Origin: Dissophora ornata
Lineage: Eukaryota; Mortierellomycota; Mortierellomycetes; Mortierellales; Mortierellaceae
Direction: 5' to 3'
NCBI GenBank assembly: GCA_025201705.1
Contig: MU616869.1
Span: 1 to 35,692 of the forward strand
DNA: 35,692 bases
Part shown: positions 10,131 through 18,144 of the stretch, in pieces
Position numbering within the stretch: the first letter of the stretch is position 1
Layout: each line of letters opens with the position of its first letter
Notes under the pieces: model-generated
Seen by the model: only the letters and a program-made list of their open reading frames with translations
Databases searched by the model: none
What the model was told of the DNA's origin: nothing
Program-made: the position numbers and the translations under genes

Positions 10131-10664
10131 ATTAACCAAGGACATGTGAGATCCATGTTCAATGTATAAAGGTGCGGCCGCTTGCCCAACCAACACACGT
10201 CCGTAACACTCTCACAACGCAAACGAGTGGAAGGACGCTGGCGCATCGCCAACCCGAAGAGGGGAGGTATCGCCCGATGTTTGACCAATTAACACGGTCC
10301 TCAATGGAGCGCAGGTTCTCCAAAGCCAAAGAAACTGGCCAAGGATTCTGGCACGGTTGGGGGTGCCGGCAAGAAAGAAACGTTGTGAGAGAGATGAAGT
10401 CGAGTAGCCTTTAAAAGTAGCAGCATTAACCAAGGACATGTGGGATCCATGTTTAATACTTTGAGGCAAAGTCGCTTGCCCAACCAACACACGTCCATAA
10501 ACACTCTCACAACGCAAAACGAGTGGAAGGACGCTGGCGCATCACCAACCCGAAGAGGGAAGGTGCCGCCCGATGTTTGACCAATTAACACGGTCCTCAA
10601 TGGAGCACAGGTTCTCCAAAGCCAAAGCAACTGGCCAAGGATTCTGGCACGATTGGGCGTGCCG
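10131..10664. repeat. Diverged tandem duplication, two ~240-bp copies
   Basis: Copy 1 spans about 10131-10368 and copy 2 about 10425-10664, in the same orientation, separated by about 56 bp. Both begin ATTAACCAAGGACATGTG and share long blocks such as CTTGCCCAACCAACACACGT, GAGTGGAAGGACGCTGGCGC and GTTTGACCAATTAACACGGT; they end near TTCTGGCACG(G/A)TTGGG. By eye they agree at roughly nine bases in ten, with a few single-base indels. Similarity weakens just upstream (TTAAAG or TTAAAA before CATTAACC). No terminal inverted repeats or target duplications were identified. The copies remain open in one minus-strand frame, so part of a decayed gene may have been duplicated. The element class is unknown. 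Confidence 0.8.
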
Positions 10665-12227
10665 AAGGACGCCATTACTCGCTCTCTCGGGGAAATATAT
10701 CACGGTGGCACGTTACCTTTGGTTGGATGGTGAGAATGGTGGTGCTCATTCAAACCGAGGCATTGAGTTCATTTGGTGGGAATGAAAACTCGCCGAACAA
10801 CCCATAAATGGAAGGTCAATCGACACATCAGATGAGCCTTCCCAATGCCAAAATTATTAGGACGACTCATTTGATTTCTAAAAAAAATTATTGTTGATAT
10901 AGCTCTTCTTGCTTTGTAGTCTGCCTTTTTGGGCGCAGAACAATCATCATGTCCACAACTACCAGAGCATTCACTGGTCTGTCGGGGGCAGGGGGCATGA
11001 TGTTTTCAACAGATCAATGACAGGCAAGGCATAGCTTTCGTAGTGTGAACGAGTCATTCTCACAACTAATATTGGTGGTTTTGTCACGTCAACAATCAGT
11101 AGCTAATCACCGAGAGCATTGCAAGTGTGATTTACAGCCTTTTTCTTTTTTTTTTTGGTGAAGAACAATCATGAGGCATTGATCATATACACAACTATCA
11201 GCAATCATTGGTCTGTTTGGCACGCCTTAAAAATAGCCTCATCGCTCTAGCCACTTGCGTTTCTTTTCCTCTCTCTCATTTTCTCCTCACTCCTCAGACC
11301 ACGTCCAGTGTTTGCTTAGCTTCTCTGTCTTTCCTTGTTTCCACGAGCTTCTTTGTTGTTCTTGTCGTTTTGGGGCTATCCACAAGAGAACGGCGAGAAA
11401 TGGGGTGAGAGTGATAGTTCGAGGATTAACCAAGCTCTCCTCTTTTGAATACCGCAGCGCACACCTGGGGCTCACCCCGCGCGTTGAAGCGATACATGGT
11501 CGCGAATCTGGCTCTGACAGCCTGTTAGTCTATATTGGCATTTGACTACACAATCTAGCTCAGTTTAGTATTTGAGAGGGGCCATTGAATAATAATAATA
11601 ATAATTATAATGAAGACAACACAGGTCCTGGCCGGATAATAAGCTCAACAATATCTATCCAAACTCGAACCGTTCACCTCTCCTATTGTTGCCCCATCCT
11701 TCAACGGTCCAGTCGTGCTCTGGAGGACTCTTCATCGTCGTCGATGGTGAGAAGCTGTTGTAATAGGAGCGGTAGCTGTTGTAATAGTCTTGGCTGGTTA
11801 ATTTTTTTTGGACCATTCCTTGCGCAACATTGTGTTATAGACGCATTGCTAGTATTTCCATGCTCTAGATAAACTTGGACTGGTGCAGACAGCGGGCCAT
11901 CTCCACAGAGCTAGAGGAGAAGCCTCTTTGTGATGGGGAGACCGAGGAAGTCCCAACTCCTCTTGCGGCCAAGCTTATGCTCTAGTAATATCGTCAGGTC
12001 GTCCTGTCGAAACGAGCTTAGTCAGTCAAAGATTCTTAAAGCAATCATCCCTTAAATTTAACTTTGTATCTACACATCTTACTTTGGCAGCAGACAGGGT
12101 TTGAATGGTCCCAAGCAATGAGAGTAGCATATCCACCGAGGTCGGGATCACGAATGTTCCTACACGTTCCAAGAGGAACGTTCCTCGGGCCTTGATCGTC
12201 AATCTCATATAGTCGCCCTTGGTGTGA
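10665..12227. other. Intergenic stretch without a supported gene
   Basis: About 1.5 kb with no frame that reads like protein. It holds a weak direct repeat (about 10922-10985 and 11137-11215), a T/C-rich segment near 11255-11350 and a short AAT-type microsatellite at about 11588-11608. No tRNA cloverleaf was found by eye. Confidence 0.4.
10922..11215. repeat. Weak direct repeat, two ~65-80-bp arms
   Basis: The arms at about 10922-10985 and 11137-11215 share the order: GCCTTTTT, then GAACAATCAT, then ACAACTA(C/T)CAG, then CA(C/T)TGGTCTGT. The second arm has extra bases between blocks (a T run and a GAGGCATTGAT insertion). The arms are direct and about 215 bp apart. This looks like an old duplication; what was copied is unknown. 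Confidence 0.45.
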
Positions 12228-12846
12228 ACGATCTGCATCAACGGTCCTTACCTCTGGCAACAATGCACCTCGCACCCTGCTCCATTATCATCGTTCGGAC
12301 AGAATGAAGACACGTATACGCAAGGTGCAGTCAGGAGTATTATCCTCGGCATTATGGGATATTTAGATGTGGTTGACCAAAATATTAGCAGCCATGGTTC
12401 GGCCCTGCTGTTTATAGGAGTCGTAACCCGCTCCCCACCCCCCCTTGGATTTGAGGAGCTGTACTTTCCCGATTATTTCGCGGAAGTTGACAACCTACCG
12501 CTATTTTGGTGGAAATCAAGAAACCTGGAACAAAGGACGCCAAGGATGTTGCATTAGAAGGAGACCAACGAAAATTACCATGCATGATGAAGCTCGCCCC
12601 CAACACACTACTTCGGACTGGCATATCAGTCTCCACAGTGACTGGACTTCTGGTGATATGGTGTTATGTGTTTACTGCATTCCTATCATTGGTATTTAGA
12701 CTAATTTTTTGATTACCTTTTAGGATCTCGTTGCAATCTCCCTGGACAGTGAAGCTGGGAAGATGGTAAAGGACAAGGACAAGTGCGGAGACAAAAGCTG
12801 GGCCATGAATGACGATCTTTTGTTGCTAGTGTGGCGGGAGCGATAG
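12228..12846 (+). pseudogene. Broken gene remnant with PD-(D/E)XK-like motif pair
   Basis: One frame is open from 12228 to the stop at 12555-12557 and contains GAVRSIILGIMGYLDVVD, then FEELYFPDYFAEVDNLPLF. Protein-like sequence then continues in another frame from about 12509 (VEIKKPGTKDAKD, then GDQRKLPCMMKLA) to a stop at 12710-12712. A frame change at about 12507-12509 therefore separates a PD dipeptide from an E-I-K triplet; with the two frames read in order their spacing fits the D...(D/E)-x-K arrangement of the PD-(D/E)XK nuclease-like fold. No intron with GT-AG ends explains the shift. A possible 32-nt GT-AG interval (12692-12723) would connect in phase to a third 40-codon open segment ending at 12846. 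I believe this family is expanded in Mortierella-type genomes, but that is memory, not proof. Function of the intact family is unknown to me. Confidence 0.5.
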
Positions 12847-13092
12847 CCTAGTTGCCAGGGCTCTGATGATCCCCTTGTTTTTTTTAGTTCTCGTGATTTC
12901 GACATCTTTCACGTTAAAAGCACACCCCTCGTTCTCCACCCTACCTACTCTCAAACACAATAATAAAAAGTGGAGATCCGTCGTTCAATGCCATGAAGGC
13001 GAGCATCACTCTCCATTAATGTTACCCTCCATCCAGGAAAGGGGATCGATAAAAAAAATTGTGCAGATCACAGACCGTCTGGGATGCGAAAT

Positions 13093-13128
<36 letters not shown>

Positions 13129-13671
13129 GAGGTGCATGGATCCGACCAATTCATGACAGTGAGCCTCACAGATATCTGTGGGGACTGAAAATCGAGAAGG
13201 CAGACAACGAGATCAACATGTCCATGCCATGCCGATTTAGTAAATTGATACCAAGAAGGCGCTCGTTGTTGCAGCATCATGCAAAAAAAAAGCATCTTCT
13301 GCGTATAGCACTGATCCTTCGACTAGACTGGCCACTGTCTTTTAAAAGCAGTAAGTCATAGCACGCCGCCGAAGCCAGAGCTGTGGTGCTTTGTCACTCC
13401 TTCAATATCTTGAACTGACCCAGAAGATGCTTCCAGAGATCATCACTCAAGTTCTTGCTCTGAATAAGTAAACGCATTTCAACGCATGATGTAAATGACC
13501 ACGCTGCTTATCTCGGATGACAACACGTTTTCAAGAAAGGCTTTTGCCTCCTTGAATCCTTGTAATTTCAGCGGTCCGACAAAGCCATTGCCATTTCCGA
13601 AACGACAAGCTCAAATAAACAAATACTCCACCACATTTCATAGTATCAATGAACGTGTTCAGGAATCTGAC

Positions 13672-13672
<1 letters not shown>
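12847..13672. other. Intergenic stretch without a supported gene
   Basis: Apart from the T run at 13096-13127, I see no coding frame of protein-like character, no RNA gene and no inverted repeat. The last 180 bp before the A run may be the body of a retroposed fragment (see the 13490-13736 entry). Confidence 0.35.
13096..13127. repeat. 32-nt T homopolymer
   Basis: An uninterrupted run of 32 T between GATGCGAAATGAC and GGAGGTGCATGG. It could be the poly(A) tail of an element inserted on the minus strand or simple slippage. Length is uncertain because such runs are error-prone in sequencing. Confidence 0.9.

Positions 13673-13736
<64 letters not shown>
13490..13736 (+). mobile_element. Possible retroposed fragment ending in a 64-nt A tail
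   Basis: An uninterrupted run of 64 A lies at 13673-13736. AATAAA occurs upstream at 13614-13619, 54 nt before the tail, and the hexamer GCATGA occurs both at 13484-13489 and directly after the tail at 13737-13742, as a short target-site duplication would. The ~183 bp between show no recognised gene or SINE boxes. The combination suggests reverse-transcribed RNA insertion, but the flanking repeat is only 6 bp and can be chance. The A run itself is certain; the element is a hypothesis. Confidence 0.3.
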
Positions 13737-13737
<1 letters not shown>

Positions 13738-13742
13738 CATGA

Positions 13743-15739
13743 ATCAGCAAAACAAAAATATTTTTGAACGTATTACAATCGAGATAAAACAAAAGGCGCG
13801 GATTCATGCTAATAAACGCACGGTCCAATGATAGCCATCATTCAACTTTGTCCATCCTCAAGTTCAACAAAGCAGAGGTCAAGGAGGAGAAGGCGCTCAA
13901 TGGCAATCATATACCAGTATGCCATGATGGCACGAATCGTTTATTTGTTCATAGTCTAAGCTAGATTGAGAGAGCGAAAGGCAATATTGAAATCAGAGAG
14001 AGAGCGCGAGATAGACCCACAGAGGACAGCACGCCTTAATAAAAATGAAAAAGAACGCGAAGAGAATATAGCTCAGCATTATTAAGGGGGTTATTTGAAG
14101 AAAATGGATGCAAATTCACACGCAGAGACCAAACAGCTAATTGCTATGCTCGTAGTAATGATACGATGATGGCAATGCAAAGAAAATATCTTGAGAATTA
14201 GCCGTTTCCTGCTTAAAGCTGAGATAGGCGCTGCATTGTCATCAGTCAACGCTACTCCTCTATCAGATACCCAACAGCCACTTTGGTGAATATCCTTCAT
14301 AGCCGCGAGATAAAGCTACCCATCAGATTTTTTTTCGGTCGAGTTGGTACAATATGGATAGAGACTACCAATGGCGATAGAACTGAATCTACAAGTTTTT
14401 GCAGACCCCGCGACTTTCAATCATAAGAGAACCATTGTTTTCAGTGTAAGAGAAGGCAACGATTTTGGATGCATTTGATTCTGCATTGCATGCTATTACT
14501 TTGTAGAAAGTTTGATGCGCTTTGGAGGTTGTTCTGTGATGTTGTCGCGTCTTGCAGGGATTATGTACAATGTCCTATTCAACCTTTGATCATGTTCGTC
14601 TGTAGACGCGCAAGTTTTCATTCTACAACGAGCAAAGGTCATCCAATTCGACGTAAAAATGACTGAGGCCCTCTGGAGACATGTGCTAAAATATATTACA
14701 TTGATCTTTGAGGTTACGACTAGGTTGGAGTAGATCTGAGGGACCTCACTACAGAAGGAACTGTCTTGCCAGCAAACTTGGACGCGTTTGGCCATACTAC
14801 AAGGAGGTGCTGCCCCTCAAGTGTAATGTGCCTGGCCCTCGTCGCTGAGTGCGTGACCATCTTGTGGCAACCCCCAACCCCCAACCGCAACAGACCCCGC
14901 AAAAACGTTTTCAATCCCCGTCGTTGAGCAAATGTTTTAACAGAAAAGACGCTTTGAGCTGTTTACAGTAGCGAGCTACTAGACCATGATAAACACCCCA
15001 TCGGCATGCTCGTGGCAATCCTCTGTCTTGTGATTCCACTTTAGCGATCCTCAATCGTAGAATACATGTACACAGTGCAAGCAGTAAGACCCAGACACTG
15101 CTGTCCCTGGGTCCTCAATTAGTCTCGGAGCTTTGCCCTGCACCTAGATCAATTAGCCAAGATGCGAGGGGGGTGGGGGTGGGGGTGGCGGATTACTGTG
15201 AGGGTACAGCAAGAACTAACAGCCGGAGATGGCGCCGTGGAGTAGTTCTTGCGTGAGTGAGTGTGTGTTTGTGTGGGTGACTGAACTGAATCAAAATATT
15301 TTATTTTTGTAGGGCCGACGATTATTTTTTTTATTTCGCGATCGGATTCGGCATTTCCTCTTTGGTCCAACAATTCTTGTTTGTTGGATCGCACGCTCAC
15401 ACTCGTCGCTGCACTGCATGCCTGTCTCTGCCCATCTGTCTGGATCCCCGCTCTGTCTGCTCTATCTGCGCCATGCATGTTCTTGTTGGGGGTGGTTCCA
15501 GATGGGCGGAGGCACGCAGTCTAGACAGGTGTACAGTGGACCGTGTGAAGATCATCCTTCCCCCTTCACTCCGCTCCTCTTTGTGGGATCAGAGTGCACG
15601 CGAACCCCTGTTTCTTTTTAATTGAGGACGGATCAGTACTGTAATGCTCCGCCAAACCATCTACCACCCAGATCACTACATGTAAGCACCTGGGAAAGAA
15701 AGTAAGGTTGCATTGTGGCGGATGAAATAATGCAAGCGA

Positions 15740-15740
<1 letters not shown>
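13743..15740. other. Intergenic stretch without a supported gene
   Basis: About 2 kb lacking convincing coding frames; the few open frames of 60-110 codons show no conserved motif. It includes purine-rich GAGAGA sequence near 13965-14015 and a G-run cluster at 15168-15191. No tRNA was recognised. Confidence 0.4.
15168..15191 (+). other. G-run cluster, potential G-quadruplex
   Basis: Runs of 6, 5, 5, 2 and 2 G separated by single T or C bases. With single-base loops this can form a two-layer quadruplex, or a three-layer one only with a bulge in the fourth run. It is not next to any recognised gene; biological role is unproven. Confidence 0.4.

Positions 15741-15785
<45 letters not shown>
15741..15785. 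repeat. 45-nt A homopolymer
   Basis: An uninterrupted run of 45 A between GCAAGCGAC and GAGAAAGAAAAAGGG. No AATAAA lies within the preceding 60 bp and no flanking duplication was seen, so slippage is as likely as a retroposed tail. Confidence 0.9.
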
Positions 15786-15791
<6 letters not shown>

Positions 15792-17219
15792 GAAAAAGGG
15801 TTCTTGCCTGAATGACTCGTCCAATGTCGCTGCCGCCGTGGCCCCATCTCATTCATTATTCTATTCATACTCTTTAATGCATGTCCTTAAACTTTGTTTA
15901 TGCGGCCCCTTCTCTCGTTTTCTCGCGTGTATTCCCTCTAAAATTATCCGAGCTGGAAGATTAGAACTTCCATAGGCCTTTTGTCCGTCCGTCTCACAAC
16001 AAAGCCCATCAATGAAAAAATACGCCCAGATCTACGACCAAAACACCCATGTGCTGAACTGTATCGTGAAGACTGTCCAGACCGTTTTCGATTATTGTAT
16101 AGGGGTGGAGTCAGAGCAGCTCCAGTCAGAGACATGGCCACAGGCGGGGGCGCCATGGCCAGCCACGGCCAGCAACGGCGAATGATGTTTTGCCCGAGGT
16201 GCAATCCGGGGAGAGCGCACTCCATATAAGGGAACTGTCCGAAGGAGGCTGCGTGAATTTATCTTTTCCTTCTCGTCATCATCATCGTCGTCGTTGTGGG
16301 CTTGTGTCCACCCTGATTGTTCTGTGTACTTACATACTAAGTGCATGTAATCAGAGGCACAGAGACATATGCATGTCGGTGCACATGTCTACAAGGCGTC
16401 AATGGATTTGATTGCGAGCACCGCACTTGCGCTCTCGAGCTCTCTGACCTTCCCTCCATCATCACACCACAGCGACATCAATTTGATGCAACCGACATAG
16501 GCCATTGCCTGCCTTTTTATCCCTCTCTGCTCTTAGCCCCTATCCCCTCATTTCCTTCTCCTCAGCAAATACGTCCACTCCAGATGATGATCAATTGCTT
16601 GCAGATGGTCGATCTTGTGTACCCTCGCAGCCCGCCAGACAGTCAGAGAGACTAATAGACCAACACAGCCAACAGGCAGGGAGAAAAGGGCATGGACATG
16701 ACATTGCATTGCAGGTCTTAGCACACTTCTCAAATGCACGCGCTCCACAGCGAATACCGGGGGGTGGTCCAGCGGAGTCAACGGATCGAAGTCCATGGGC
16801 GAAGACAGAGAGAGTGATTGTGCAATTATCTCGAGACGTGGATTTTTTTTTAGCATGAAAGAGCTGACATGTGGGGATTATTCTGCAACTAAAAAAATCG
16901 ACAATTGATCCTCCAACAGGAGGCCGAGGACTGAGATTAAGACGAGACGACTTTCGGCGCCATACTCAATGGAGTACTAGAGTATGAGCTGGAGACGAAG
17001 AGTGTTCCATGAACCGAGATCGATGTGGATCCCTCTGCGCCCAGCGAAAGGCCGTTGTATATAGAGCTCTCTCTTTCAATAATGCGTAATCTATTAAACG
17101 GTTGTTTTCCGCGTCCATTGTGAAACTGCCAATTGAATTGAAGTCGGGCTGACTGAACACCGAACACCGACACCGACCACGGAGTCATCGGTCAGATCCC
17201 CTGGAGGTCCCTTCGTCCT
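15786..17219. other. Intergenic stretch upstream of the Ert1-like gene
   Basis: No gene is supported. A 57-codon ORF at 16012-16185 was considered and not accepted. CATATAAGG at about 16222-16230 resembles a TATA box but no gene follows closely. The stretch presumably contains distal regulatory DNA of the downstream gene. Confidence 0.35.
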
Positions 17220-18144
17220 TTCATTAGCCCTAGTCCGCGTTCCTTCCTTTCCTTTCTTTCTCTCTCTTCTTTTTTTGCTTCTTCATTCGATCCAAACCTC
17301 ATTGCCCGTCCCTGTATCGCCTCACTACTTCGCCTTATCTCAACAACAAACAACGCTCAAACCCCAGCGCGCGCACTGTTGTCATCATCACCGTCATTCC
17401 CACTGCTCTCGTCGGTTCTCACACACTTGCCGTATAATTACCAACACGCAACTTGTACCACAACGCCTCTTCCACCATCGCCTCCTTGCCCCATCCTTTG
17501 GGTCTCTGCCTCCCTCTCCGCTCTCCTCGCTCAATCCCTTGAGCCTTTACCTGCCTTCGGCATCCCAGGCCACTGACTTGATCGCATCCAACAAATTATA
17601 ATTGCCTCGAACTAAGCCCTACTATAGTAGTAGCAGAACAGAGCTCTTGATCCGGCCTTTCTTTTAACCTCCCAACCATCCTCCTTCTTGAACCAGGTCG
17701 TTTCTCAAACTCCGCTTTTGCTCGTCGTCTTGCCTTTTTGACATCATTGCAACGTTTTGTTTCTGAATTCGAATTCGAATTCTGGTTGGAGTATATTTTT
17801 TTTCTCACCATATTTTGAGTGGTGTTGTTTTTCCAGACAGTCATAGAACTTCAACAGTTTTCTTTTCTTCGTTTTTTTTCCTTGCACCATCCAGTCTCCT
17901 TCTTTCCTCCAACGGACTGAACTCTTTGCCGACAGATCCCTCTATCCCACGCATTGATTTGAACCCACTCCACTCCTTTGCTCTCTAAAGCCGTCGATCT
18001 TGAAGTTTCCCTGCACTTTTTGCTTGAACACGTTCCTCGAAATCCCTCAAGTCCTTTCCCCCCCTTTTTTGTGCATCCTTCAAAAGTTTCCCTCGGTTTG
18101 TTTTCCTGTTTGGCTGACCTAGACCATCCCTAATAATCATCATC
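17220..18144 (+). promoter_or_regulatory. Long pyrimidine-rich promoter/leader of the Ert1-like gene
   Basis: From about 17220 to the ATG at 18145 the plus strand is strongly C/T-rich with many CTTTC, CTCC and TTTTTT blocks, as in fungal core promoters and 5' leaders. It contains three head-to-tail GAATTC units at 17764-17781. Where transcription starts, and whether a leader intron exists, cannot be told from sequence. Several short upstream ORFs would be present if transcription starts near 17250. Confidence 0.45.

Noticed and set aside
9191..10288. Idea of an intact transposase gene on the minus strand
   Set aside because: Open frames of 69, 87, 77 and 160 codons are in different phases with stops between them, and no DDE, reverse transcriptase or helicase motif was recognised. 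Kept only as possible decayed sequence.
11418..11440. ATAGTTCGAGGATTAAC resembling a tRNA T-arm
   Set aside because: No matching acceptor, D and anticodon stems could be folded around it. No other tRNA candidate was found by eye.
13495..13831. ORFs reading poly-Lys or poly-Phe across the A run
   Set aside because: They arise from the homopolymer and have no coding character outside it.
16012..16185. 57-codon ORF starting MKKYAQIYDQNTHV
   Set aside because: It has a reasonable start and amino-acid mix but no homology I can recall, no promoter or splice context, and its last third is low-complexity. Below the level needed for a gene call.
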